Origin: Bacteroidota bacterium
GTDB lineage: Bacteria; Bacteroidota; Bacteroidia; Chitinophagales; Chitinophagaceae
NCBI GenBank assembly: GCA_023392575.1
Contig: JAEVYV010000096.1
Coordinates: 1 to 5,926, forward strand
Length of the DNA: 5,926 bases
Direction: 5' to 3'
The position numbers were made by a program, and so were the translations under genes. Below, piece by piece: positions 1 through 5,926 of the stretch. Every line of letters begins with the position of its first letter. The first letter of the stretch is position 1. The notes below the pieces were generated by a model. It saw only the letters and a program-made list of their open reading frames with translations. It did no database searches and was not told where the DNA came from.

Positions 1-175
1 CTTCTGGCTGACTGATAAAGCCAAGGTAATTATTGCAGTCCGGGCAGTATAGTTCAATGGCGTCGGTAAGAAAAAGATCCTCCTGGCGGGCTTCTGCCCC
101 CGGGCCTGTCCAATGGCATTTGGGGCAGCAAACATTGTTGGTGGTGAGTATGGAGGGTGAAAAGATCTGGTGCAT
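1..175 (-). CDS. Small zinc-ribbon-like protein, 3' end outside window
   Basis: This reading frame starts at an ATG on the minus strand at 175 and stays open to the left edge, giving 58 visible residues; the C-terminus is missing. Two CxxC knuckles are visible, C17-P-K-C20 (preceded by another Cys, C16) and C44-P-D-C47, spaced 23 residues apart. This is the usual arrangement of a four-cysteine zinc ribbon. The residues between them (including HWTGPGAEA and EDLFLTDAIEL) do not let me name a family. There is no signal peptide or membrane segment, so a cytoplasmic protein is likely. A metal-binding role is inferred from the cysteines; function is unknown. No Shine-Dalgarno is visible upstream, as is common in Bacteroidota. 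It is transcribed divergently from the LuxR-type regulator. The plus-strand frame over the same bases lacks any recognisable motif and is taken as its shadow. Confidence 0.62.
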   Translation of the reverse strand, partial: MHQIFSPSILTTNNVCCPKCHWTGPGAEARQEDLFLTDAIELYCPDCNNYLGFISQPE

Positions 176-234
176 AACACTTAAGCAATTAGTCTGGTGC
201 AACGAGGGTCAAATATCCCTTCTTAATTCATATT

Positions 235-262
235 AAAAAATACCTATTAGTGAGTATTTTTT
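235..262. repeat. A/T-rich inverted repeat in divergent intergenic region
   Basis: AAAAAATAC (235-243) is the exact reverse complement of GTATTTTTT (254-262), with a 10-base spacer. It lies in the 170-bp gap between the zinc-ribbon gene and the LuxR-type regulator, 60 bases upstream of the first and 83 bases upstream of the second start codon. It could be an operator for either gene or only AT-rich composition. A terminator role is less likely because no gene reads into it. The structure is seen; its function is not known. Confidence 0.35.
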
Positions 263-345
263 TATTTAAAAAGAGGATTATAGGGGCCACGAAATCTTTG
301 GTTATATTTAGATCTTTCGAGTAAATCAGGACGCAACCAAACAAA

Positions 346-1041
346 ATGAACTGGCTGAAACTTAAATATGAGCCCGGGTTTCGAGAGCAGGTGCATGGTA
401 AAATTTCAAACCTGCAGCTTGTTGAAAACGAAATCCCCGGCGTGATCATCATTCACGACATCATTGACTCCTCTGTTGTTTATATGTCTCAAGCGGGGCT
501 GGCGATCCTTGGAGTTAGCCTGGAAGAACTGCGCAGCATGGGACCGGCCTATTTTTACCGGTATTTTAATCCCGAAGAAGCCCGAAATTACGTGCCCCAA
601 ATAATTGATCTTTTAAAACGGAACAATGACAACGAGGTGGTTTCTTATTTTCAACAGGTAAGGCCCTCCGAAGCACAGGAATGGGCCTGGTATTCCAGCA
701 GCACCAAAATATTTTTACGGGACGATCAACACAAGCCGGTTCTGACCATTACCATCGCCATTCCGGTTGATCCCCAACACCACCTTATTCCAAAAGTGGA
801 AAAGTTGCTCAATGAAAACAGTTTCCTGCACCAACACCAGCACATGTTTGCCTCGCTGACCAAAAGAGAAAAACAAATACTGCGGCTGATGGCCTTAAGC
901 ATCAACTCCAATGAGATTGCGGAGCGGTTGCATATTTCCGAATCCACCGCCAATACGCACCGGCGAAACATTCGCCGCAAGATCCATGCACAAACCAATT
1001 ACGATGTGATCAAGTTTGCGCAGGCATTTGATCTTATCTAA
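346..1041 (+). CDS. PAS domain / LuxR-type HTH transcriptional regulator
   Basis: A 231-residue DNA-binding regulator. Residues about 30-142 look like a single PAS-type sensor fold: the IPGVIIIHDI strand, a helical middle with the PEEAR segment, and the C-terminal strands KIFLRDD and VLTITIAIP. Residues 171-226 are a LuxR/GerE helix-turn-helix, beginning LTKREKQILRLMA, followed by the scaffold segment SNEIAERLHIS and the recognition helix around ESTANTHRRNIRRKI (199-213). A short His/Gln-rich linker (161-167) joins the two. There is no receiver domain with a phosphorylatable Asp and no transmembrane segment, so it is not a standard NarL-type response regulator. The PAS ligand cannot be read from sequence. 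ATG 346 is the first start in frame; the region before it (ACCAAACAAA) has no Shine-Dalgarno. It stands alone, diverging from the zinc-ribbon gene and converging on the ABC operon. The HTH call is firm, the PAS call fairly firm, and the target genes unknown. Confidence 0.87.
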   Translation: MNWLKLKYEPGFREQVHGKISNLQLVENEIPGVIIIHDIIDSSVVYMSQAGLAILGVSLEELRSMGPAYFYRYFNPEEARNYVPQIIDLLKRNNDNEVVSYFQQVRPSEAQEWAWYSSSTKIFLRDDQHKPVLTITIAIPVDPQHHLIPKVEKLLNENSFLHQHQHMFASLTKREKQILRLMALSINSNEIAERLHISESTANTHRRNIRRKIHAQTNYDVIKFAQAFDLI

Positions 1042-1054
1042 GGCCTGCGCAAAC
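1014..1054. terminator. 12-bp perfect hairpin spanning the regulator's stop codon
   Basis: GTTTGCGCAGGC (1014-1025) is perfectly complementary to GCCTGCGCAAAC (1043-1054), separated by a 17-base loop that contains the TAA stop of the LuxR-type gene (1039-1041). It sits at the junction where that gene converges on the ABC permease, which ends at 1071. The stem is strong and GC-rich at its core. Neither strand has a T-tract after it, so it is not a textbook intrinsic terminator. It may still act as a transcription barrier or 3'-end stabiliser on both strands. The repeat is seen directly; the termination role is inferred from position. Confidence 0.5.
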
Positions 1055-1070
1055 ACCAGTCCTGCGGGGA

Positions 1071-1856
1071 TTAAAGGTCGTCGTGCAGAAACTTTCTTCG
1101 GGCAAAATAAATGTATACAAAGAGGTAAGCGGCAATGGCCGAAACCAACACAGGCACTGACGGGGCATCGGGGTAAAACAGCTTATTGCCAAAGGGAATG
1201 GGAATCAGTACGTCGGATACCTGTAAGGGCAAAAAATAGCCGGCCGGCGCCAGGTGCAGCTGAAAAGTAACTACCGCCGTGATCAGCCATTCGAAAATGA
1301 TGCCGTACAAAAAGAAAACAATGATGGCCAGACCGCTTCTTCGAAACAAAACCGCCAGCATCAGCGCAAAAAACATGTAGGTGATGGACTGCAAGAAAAT
1401 GTACCCGATAAAGCCCATGCCTTCGGTAGAAAAACTTCCCTTGGAGATAAAGCCAAAGTAAAAAGCGGTCAGCACGTTGACCAACGTGATCAGCACGGCC
1501 AGTAAAACCGCCAGCATGATCTTTACCCCAATAAACTGGTTGCGGCTCAATCCGTCAATGATATTTTGGCGGTGGGTTTTGAAGTTGAATTCATTGACCA
1601 TCAGCATAATGATGATCATTCCCGGAAAGTACAGCAGCCAACTGCTCATCCAGCCTACGGTTTGCCACACCTTGGGAAAAGAATACACGTTGCCCATCAG
1701 CATTTCGCTGGCCGGCACTTCCTGGGTGGTTCTTTGGTGCGTTGACCAGCCAATGTAGTTGATCAAAAAAATGCTGACTAAATAAAATATGGAAAAAATC
1801 CAGAAGGCCCGGTAGTTTTTGATTTTAAGCCATTCGATTTTCAGAAGATGTAGCAT
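1071..1856 (-). CDS. ABC transporter permease, six-helix, ABC-2-like
   Basis: A 261-residue integral membrane subunit expected to form the transport channel with the ATPase encoded just upstream. Six hydrophobic segments are visible at about residues 17-37, 68-90, 110-137, 148-171, 174-197 and 234-252. A short cytoplasmic loop after helix 2 carries NEF, KTHRQNIIDGLSR (88-105), which probably contacts the ATPase as a coupling region. Length and pattern fit ABC-2-type exporter permeases paired with BcrA/NatA-like ATPases. The frame extends upstream to 1928, but that start would overlap the ATPase gene by 47 bases and add a polar segment unlike a permease N-terminus. I therefore chose the ATG at 1856 (MLHLLKIEWLK), 25 bases after the ATPase stop, with no Shine-Dalgarno. 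The two genes form one operon, ATPase first. Substrate is unknown: drug or peptide export and Na+ export are known for relatives, and nothing here decides. Confidence 0.85.
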   Translation of the reverse strand: MLHLLKIEWLKIKNYRAFWIFSIFYLVSIFLINYIGWSTHQRTTQEVPASEMLMGNVYSFPKVWQTVGWMSSWLLYFPGMIIIMLMVNEFNFKTHRQNIIDGLSRNQFIGVKIMLAVLLAVLITLVNVLTAFYFGFISKGSFSTEGMGFIGYIFLQSITYMFFALMLAVLFRRSGLAIIVFFLYGIIFEWLITAVVTFQLHLAPAGYFLPLQVSDVLIPIPFGNKLFYPDAPSVPVLVSAIAAYLFVYIYFARRKFLHDDL

Positions 1857-1881
1857 GTGCGTTTTTTTGATGTTGATGGAA

Positions 1882-2796
1882 TTAGCGTTCGCTGACCGTT
1901 CCGGTAAGTTCCAGGAAAGTGGTTTCAAGGGATTTGCGTTTTACCTGTAGTTTGTCCAGTATTACCCCGTTTTGAAAACAGTATTGGTTTATTTGTTTGG
2001 CCGAGGTGTTTTCAGCACATACCACCTGCAGGTGCTGGTCGTGCAGATACACTTCCCTGACGCCGTCCATTTTTTTCACCACTTCCCGCAATTGCTGCAA
2101 ATCCTCTGCGGCAATTTCAATCAATACCGAGCGATCGGTGGTTGTGGACAGCACTTCGGCAACGGTGCCCACTGTTTTTAGGGTGCCCTTTTTAATGATG
2201 GCTACATGTGAGCATACCTTTTCCACTTCGTCCAGAATATGGCTGGCCATGATGATGGTTTTCCCCTCCCGGTTCAACCGCTTTATCAATTCCCTGATCT
2301 CGGCTATGCCGGCGGGATCCAGCCCATTGGTGGGCTCGTCAAACACCAGCACATCGGGATTGCCCAACAGGCACGAAGCGATCGCCAGCCGCTGTTTCAT
2401 GCCCAAAGAATAGGTGCTGAACTTGCTGGCTCTGCGTTCGTAAAGGTTTACTTTTTTTAAAACGGCATCAATCTCACCAAGTCCTTTTCCCTTGATCTCC
2501 GCGGCAATGCGCAGGTTTCGTTCACCGGATAAATAATGGTAGAAATTGGGCGTTTCCAGCAAGGTGCCCATTTCTTTTCGGGTATCGGCATCGGGTTGTT
2601 TTCCAAAAAACGCAAAACTGCCCGAACTGGGTTTTAAAATATCCATAATGATGCCCAGCAGCGTGGTTTTGCCGCTTCCATTGGGACCAAGGATTCCAAA
2701 AACACTGCCCGGCGGTACCGAGAAGGAAACATTGTTGAGCGCCTGGATGGGGCCGTAGAATTTGGTGAGGTTATGAATGGAAAGAACAGGGGTCAT
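1882..2796 (-). CDS. ABC transporter ATP-binding protein, BcrA/NatA-like
   Basis: A 304-residue cytoplasmic ATPase that should power the downstream permease. All core motifs are visible: Walker A GPNGSGKTT (37-45), signature YSLGMKQRLAIA (129-140, a variant of LSGGQ), Walker B with catalytic Glu VLVFDEPTNGLDP (149-161, E154), and switch His H186 in ASHILDE. The Q-loop position reads LLETPNFYHYLSG (79-91), with Glu81 where most ABC proteins have Gln. An E-P-x-F-Y sequence of this type is typical, to my knowledge, of the bacitracin/lantibiotic resistance BcrA-like branch. After the nucleotide-binding domain (about 5-215), a roughly 85-residue C-terminal extension (220-304) is also common in that branch. 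The frame can be extended to 2835, but the ATG at 2796 (MTPVLSIHNLTKFYG) gives the standard family N-terminus. It is the first gene of a two-gene operon and diverges from the SDR gene 121 bases away. Substrate is unknown. Confidence 0.92.
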   Translation of the reverse strand: MTPVLSIHNLTKFYGPIQALNNVSFSVPPGSVFGILGPNGSGKTTLLGIIMDILKPSSGSFAFFGKQPDADTRKEMGTLLETPNFYHYLSGERNLRIAAEIKGKGLGEIDAVLKKVNLYERRASKFSTYSLGMKQRLAIASCLLGNPDVLVFDEPTNGLDPAGIAEIRELIKRLNREGKTIIMASHILDEVEKVCSHVAIIKKGTLKTVGTVAEVLSTTTDRSVLIEIAAEDLQQLREVVKKMDGVREVYLHDQHLQVVCAENTSAKQINQYCFQNGVILDKLQVKRKSLETTFLELTGTVSER

Positions 2797-2843
2797 GCAG
2801 TAATTTTTTTTGAAGATAATGGCAATAGCCTGCATGTGCGACC

Positions 2844-2879
2844 TCCATTACACCAATGGACCGATTATCTATACCAATG
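2844..2879. promoter_or_regulatory. Possible operator in the ABC/SDR divergent gap
   Basis: The 121-bp gap between the ATPase start (2796) and the SDR start (2918) contains a 17-base imperfect palindrome, TCCATT-acacc-AATGGA (2844-2860). It also contains a direct repeat of ACCAATG at 2852-2858 and 2873-2879, spaced 21 bases, about two helical turns on one face of the DNA. Such an arrangement can bind a dimeric regulator. The motifs are short and could be chance. I did not find a convincing Bacteroidota -33/-7 promoter (TTTG / TAnnTTTG) on either strand here. Confidence 0.2.
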
Positions 2880-2917
2880 ATCTTTTGCTTTCCTTTGTGG
2901 CCGAAAGCATGAATAAA

Positions 2918-3850
2918 ATGAAAACAGTACTCATTGCCGGGGGCACCGGCCTGATTGGAAGGGCTTTGACGAAGGAATTGACCAGCAAAGGTGATCGGGT
3001 GATTATCCTAACCAGGAACAAGGCGGGGAAAAGGCAAACAGAAAACCTCTCTTACGCAGAATGGGACGTTGAAAAGCAAACCATCGACAGTAGTGCCCTT
3101 GCCAAAGCAACCCATGTGATTCACCTGGCCGGAGCCAACGTAGCCGAAAAAAGATGGACGGAAAAACGCAAAAAAGAAATTGTGGACAGCCGGGTGAAAA
3201 GCGGCGACTTGTTGGTCAGGGCGATAAAAGAGATCTCCAACCACATACAAGCCGTTGTTTCGGCTTCCGCTATTGGCTGGTATGGACCCGATCCGCAAGT
3301 GCCCAATCCCAAACCTTTTGTGGAAAGCGACAGCGCCGCCAACAATTTTTTAGGCACCACCTGCCGGCAATGGGAGGCGGCTATTGAGCCCGTAATGGAA
3401 GCAGGAAAACGATTGGTGATTCTGCGCACAGGAATTGTGTTGAGTAATGACGGCGGCGCCTATGCGGAGTTTAAGAAGCCATTGAAGTTTGGCCTTGCTT
3501 CGGTGTTGGGAAACGGAAAGCAGGTAATAAGCTGGATTCATATTACCGATCTTGTTCGCTTGTACATCGAAGCCCTTGAAAACAATCAGCTAAGCGGCGT
3601 ATATAATGCCGTAGCCCCCAATCCCGTAAATAACAAAGCCCTGATTTCGGAGATGGCCCGGCAGCGTAAAAAGTTTTACATCAAAGCGCCTGTGCCGGCC
3701 TTTGTGTTGAAAACGATGTTGGGTGAAATGAGCGTGGAAGTATTAAAAAGTGCAACGGTCAGCAGCCGTAAGATCGAATCAACCGGTTTTCAATTCATGT
3801 TCTCCGACATCGGAACAGCCATTGATAATCTTAATAGAAAAGCCTCCTGA
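2918..3850 (+). CDS. TIGR01777/YfcH-type atypical SDR (epimerase-like) protein
   Basis: A 310-residue Rossmann-fold protein of the atypical short-chain dehydrogenase group related to E. coli YfcH and human SDR39U1. The N-terminus has the dinucleotide-binding GGTGLIG (8-14). The family segment HLAGANV is at 69-75, SASAIGWYG is at 115-123, RTGIVLS is at 170-176, and the ISWIHITDLVRLYIEAL stretch is at 205-220. Residues about 257-302 (PAFVLKTMLGEMSVEVLKSA and following) match the C-terminal DUF1731-type region. Members bind NAD(P) but lack the classic YxxxK catalytic pair, and their substrate is not established. The protein is cytosolic, with no signal or membrane segment. The frame opens at 2810, but the upstream part is unlike the family; ATG 2918 puts the Rossmann strand at residue 2. 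ATG 2909 (MNKMKTV) is a near-equal alternative adding three residues. The stop codon lies in the loop of the downstream terminator. Confidence 0.9.
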   Translation: MKTVLIAGGTGLIGRALTKELTSKGDRVIILTRNKAGKRQTENLSYAEWDVEKQTIDSSALAKATHVIHLAGANVAEKRWTEKRKKEIVDSRVKSGDLLVRAIKEISNHIQAVVSASAIGWYGPDPQVPNPKPFVESDSAANNFLGTTCRQWEAAIEPVMEAGKRLVILRTGIVLSNDGGAYAEFKKPLKFGLASVLGNGKQVISWIHITDLVRLYIEALENNQLSGVYNAVAPNPVNNKALISEMARQRKKFYIKAPVPAFVLKTMLGEMSVEVLKSATVSSRKIESTGFQFMFSDIGTAIDNLNRKAS

Positions 3851-3861
3851 GCGGAGGCTTT
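3839..3861. terminator. Bidirectional intrinsic terminator overlapping the SDR stop
   Basis: AAAGCCTCC (3839-3847) pairs perfectly with GGAGGCTTT (3853-3861) around the five-base loop TGAGC, which includes the TGA stop of the SDR gene (3848-3850). On the plus strand the stem runs into TTTCTTGTT. On the minus strand it runs into TTTTCTATT, just after the M16 gene's TAA at 3866-3868. The position between two convergent genes and the T-rich flanks on both strands support a shared two-way rho-independent terminator. Confidence 0.85.
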
Positions 3862-3865
3862 CTTG

Positions 3866-5203
3866 TTAAAACGCTTTCTTTTCCTGCGGAAGCTTGGGAG
3901 TTTCTTTTTGTTTATACAACTGGGGATCTACTTTTTTCGAATCGCCCTGGTAGGCCCAGCTAAAATTGGTGATGTATTTTTTAAACACACGGTTCAGGTC
4001 ATCCACCGTTACATTTTTCATTTCATCTTTTATGGTATTGGCTCTTTTCCAATTGCCATTCACCACTTCGTTGGAGGCCAGGGCCGCCGCCTGTGCATAG
4101 TTGGTTTCCTGCCGGTAATATACACTGGTGATATAGCCTGTTTTTTGATTTTTTAAATCCTCTTCCGTAAAACCTTCCGTTTTGATCTTGTCAATCAACT
4201 GGCGTGTAACTGCAATGTATTTGTTGGGATCGGTAGTGCTGGCACTAACATTGGCATAGGGTGTTATCCCGCTGCTAAAATAAGCTTGTGGGGCATAAGA
4301 CAGACCATTGTTGGTCCTCACCTCTATAAAATGTTTCATGGCGAAAATGCGCATCGCCAGCACAAAGGCATCGTAATCCGGCGTGCCGGGCGAGGGGGCA
4401 CTGGTAATGCCTTTTACGTAGTTTGTCGCCAATTCTTTGTCCCTGGGTTGAAAGTTGTTGGCCGTTGCTGCAAAAGCTTCCTTTTTTTGCACAAACGGGG
4501 ACCCCTGCGGAACTTTTGACAGGAAGGTTTTTAGCTTTTCTTCCAGTTTTTTCTTATCCAGTTCTCCCACAATGACGATCACCATGCGGGAACGGTTGAA
4601 GATGGATTTGTAGTAGGCTTTGGTTTCGGCAACCGTCAGCTTGGTTACTGTTTCTACCGTGCCGCCGGGATTTTTGGAATAATTTTTTCCTGCAAAAGCC
4701 AGTTGTTTCGCCATTTGATCTATAGCAAAATCAGGGTTTGATTCCTGGGCCCGCAGGCTGGTCATTTGATCTTGCCTGATACGCTCAAATTCCTTTGCAT
4801 CAAATTTGGGAATGGTCATGGCCGCTACATACAACGGCCACACTGTTTCGAAATCGCTGGCTATGCAATTCATGCGGAAGCTGGCATAATCCATGCCGGT
4901 ATATCCGCCCACTTCCGCACTTACTTTGTCCAATTTGTTTTTAAAGGAGTTCTTATCATCCTTTAACGTGCCGCACTCGGTTAAAGCTGTTATGGCTAAA
5001 TTCTCAATACCTGCTTTGGCTGCCGGGTAATTTTGTACTCCGCCTTTTATAATGGTCAGCACTTCTACAATTTCATTGCCGCTGGGCTGTACAATTACTT
5101 TGACGCCATGTATGTTCAATTCGTAGGCCTCGCCCATTTGGGCAAAACCTCGTGCAGGAAGGAAGGCGACGGCGGTTATGATGGAATAAAATATTTTTTT
5201 CAT
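3866..5203 (-). CDS. Secreted M16-family protein, non-catalytic R/Y-type subunit
   Basis: A 445-residue exported protein with two M16 (insulinase/processing-peptidase) domains, about 28-230 and 255-425. Residues 1-21 form a signal peptide (MKK, hydrophobic core, GFA before Q22), so it acts in the periplasm or envelope. At the place of the HxxEH zinc motif the sequence reads GIENLAIT (65-72), giving Asn, Ile and Thr for His, Glu and His. The downstream Glu ligand region (ERIRQDQMTSLRAQESNP, 140-157) has Thr148/Ser149 where Glu is expected. It therefore cannot bind catalytic zinc in the normal way. In the C-terminal domain it keeps the Arg and Tyr of the R/Y pair, R296 and Y303 in VRTNNGLSY. 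That combination is known from the non-catalytic halves of M16B heterodimers. ATG 5203 lies two bases after the stop of the upstream M16 gene, suggesting coupled translation. It ends at the shared terminator. The substrate is unknown. Confidence 0.88.
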   Translation of the reverse strand: MKKIFYSIITAVAFLPARGFAQMGEAYELNIHGVKVIVQPSGNEIVEVLTIIKGGVQNYPAAKAGIENLAITALTECGTLKDDKNSFKNKLDKVSAEVGGYTGMDYASFRMNCIASDFETVWPLYVAAMTIPKFDAKEFERIRQDQMTSLRAQESNPDFAIDQMAKQLAFAGKNYSKNPGGTVETVTKLTVAETKAYYKSIFNRSRMVIVIVGELDKKKLEEKLKTFLSKVPQGSPFVQKKEAFAATANNFQPRDKELATNYVKGITSAPSPGTPDYDAFVLAMRIFAMKHFIEVRTNNGLSYAPQAYFSSGITPYANVSASTTDPNKYIAVTRQLIDKIKTEGFTEEDLKNQKTGYITSVYYRQETNYAQAAALASNEVVNGNWKRANTIKDEMKNVTVDDLNRVFKKYITNFSWAYQGDSKKVDPQLYKQKETPKLPQEKKAF

Positions 5204-5205
5204 GA

Positions 5206-5926
5206 TTAGAAGTTTTTGGCTTTGAAGAATGCAGCAGGATTGAACTGCTTGTTCATTTCAGCGTTAATGATCATGCCGGCTATGTACGGCTTGTCCGTGA
5301 TGTACCGGTTCACATAATCCGTGATGTCTTTTTTGGTAACCTTCATCAGGTTGGGCACGTAATCGGTAAAATAATCCAGCGAAGTGCTGGCCCACCAATA
5401 GGTGAGTCGCATGGAAAGGCTGGAAGGTTTTTCGTTATTGCGTATCTCATTTCGCCGGAAAACTTCTTTGGCTGTTTGCAGTTGTTCCTCCGTATAATAA
5501 TCCGGGTTGGCAAATTGGCTTACCTGGTTCATCACTTCTGTATAACATTCTTTTATTTTGGCTGGGTTGGGAACTACAAAGATTTGAATAGGTCCGACAT
5601 AGCGATTGGTGGAATAGTTGATACCTGCATATGTTGCCAATCCTTTGTCTACCAAAGCCTGCTGCCATTTGGATGAATTGAGCCCCAGTACGGTAGAAAA
5701 GAGATCGGCGGCTAAGGTTCCTGCGGAATCGTTTCGGTATTCCGGCCCGTGCCAGTTGAGCATAATGAAAGGGGTTTGTGCAATGGATGATTCCTTAATG
5801 AAATACTGGGTTTCTTTCAGTGGCTGAAATTCCGGTATGGGATATTTTTCATGGGGATCAAAGCCACTGTGCTTCCAGTCGCCAAAAATTTCCTGTGCCA
5901 ATCGGAAGGCGTCCTCAGGAATTACG
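5206..5926 (-). CDS. M16-family peptidase, C-terminal half; N-terminus outside window
   Basis: The frame is open from the right edge to TAA at 5206-5208, showing 239 residues that match the C-terminal domain of an M16 peptidase. Visible traits are the strand MLNWHGPEYRND, the helix AADLFSTVLGL, and the segment LVDKGLATYAGINYS (LVDKGLATY at 5655-5629), which corresponds to the family's LRExxGLxY region. The Arg of the R/Y pair is not present there (Val/Asp/Lys instead). In M16B heterodimers the subunit lacking the R/Y pair is the one bearing the HxxEH zinc site, so I infer this is the catalytic partner of the downstream gene. Its HxxEH region and any signal peptide lie beyond the window. No ATG occurs in the visible frame; a TTG at 5901 is internal and not a start, because the frame continues upstream through residues VIPEDAFR. 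The two genes are two bases apart and very likely one operon. Confidence 0.85.
   Translation of the reverse strand, partial: VIPEDAFRLAQEIFGDWKHSGFDPHEKYPIPEFQPLKETQYFIKESSIAQTPFIMLNWHGPEYRNDSAGTLAADLFSTVLGLNSSKWQQALVDKGLATYAGINYSTNRYVGPIQIFVVPNPAKIKECYTEVMNQVSQFANPDYYTEEQLQTAKEVFRRNEIRNNEKPSSLSMRLTYWWASTSLDYFTDYVPNLMKVTKKDITDYVNRYITDKPYIAGMIINAEMNKQFNPAAFFKAKNF

Noticed and set aside
210..217. GATATTTG (minus strand) as a -7 element for the zinc-ribbon gene
   Set aside because: One base off consensus and well placed, but no matching -33 box is present, so the support is too weak.
33..236. Plus-strand 67-codon frame at the left edge
   Set aside because: Composition rich in Ser, Trp and Gln without a motif; it lies opposite the better supported zinc-ribbon frame with paired CxxC motifs.
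303..310. TATATTTA as a Bacteroidota -7 promoter element for the LuxR-type gene
   Set aside because: One base off TAnnTTTG, but no TTG/TTTG box lies at the expected distance upstream in this AT-rich stretch.
1857..1928. Upstream extension of the permease frame to an ATG at 1928
   Set aside because: It would overlap the ATPase coding end by 47 bases and adds a polar segment; the ATG at 1856 gives a normal permease N-terminus.
1997..2413. Plus-strand 138-codon frame inside the ATPase gene
   Set aside because: Lies wholly opposite a gene with every ABC motif intact; its product is Ser/Cys/Phe-rich with no recognisable domain, so it is a shadow.
2810..2917. Upstream extension of the SDR frame to an ATG at 2810
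   Set aside because: The added 36 residues resemble no family extension, and the Rossmann motif belongs at the N-terminus; the bases are better explained as the divergent control region.
5899..5901. TTG at 5901 as the start of the right-hand M16 gene
   Set aside because: The frame continues upstream to the window edge, and the product from TTG would be only the C-terminal half of an M16 protein.

Overview
The window looks like ordinary chromosomal DNA from a member of the Bacteroidota, most likely near the Chitinophagaceae. That placement is inferred from protein style, intergenic regions that are AT-rich, and start codons without recognisable Shine-Dalgarno sequences. No database search was possible. 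I see no insertion sequence, phage gene, CRISPR array, tRNA or rRNA.

Layout, left to right. A minus-strand gene for a small zinc-ribbon-like protein runs off the left edge (1-175). It diverges from a plus-strand gene for a PAS plus LuxR-type helix-turn-helix regulator (346-1041); the 170-bp gap between them holds an A/T-rich inverted repeat. The regulator converges on a two-gene minus-strand ABC transporter operon, read as ATPase (1882-2796) then six-helix permease (1071-1856). The ATPase diverges from a plus-strand gene for a TIGR01777/YfcH-type atypical short-chain dehydrogenase (2918-3850). That gene converges on a minus-strand pair of M16 (insulinase-family) peptidase genes. The first of the pair (5206 to beyond 5926) is cut by the right edge. 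The second (3866-5203) is complete, secreted, and has lost all recognisable zinc ligands while keeping the Arg/Tyr substrate-binding pair.

How the genes work together. The M16 pair reads as the two halves of a periplasmic or envelope heterodimer: the upstream gene should carry the HxxEH catalytic centre (outside the window) and the downstream gene the complementary R/Y half. Their reading frames are separated by only two bases, which fits translational coupling. The ABC pair reads as a BcrA/NatA-like exporter or bacitracin-type resistance or signalling transporter of unknown substrate. Whether the PAS-LuxR regulator controls a neighbour cannot be told.

The most distinctive non-coding feature is that both convergent junctions carry perfect hairpins that include the stop codon of the plus-strand gene. 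One is a 9-bp stem with T-rich flanks on both strands. The other is a 12-bp stem without a T-tract. I found no convincing evidence of a wholly new system here.
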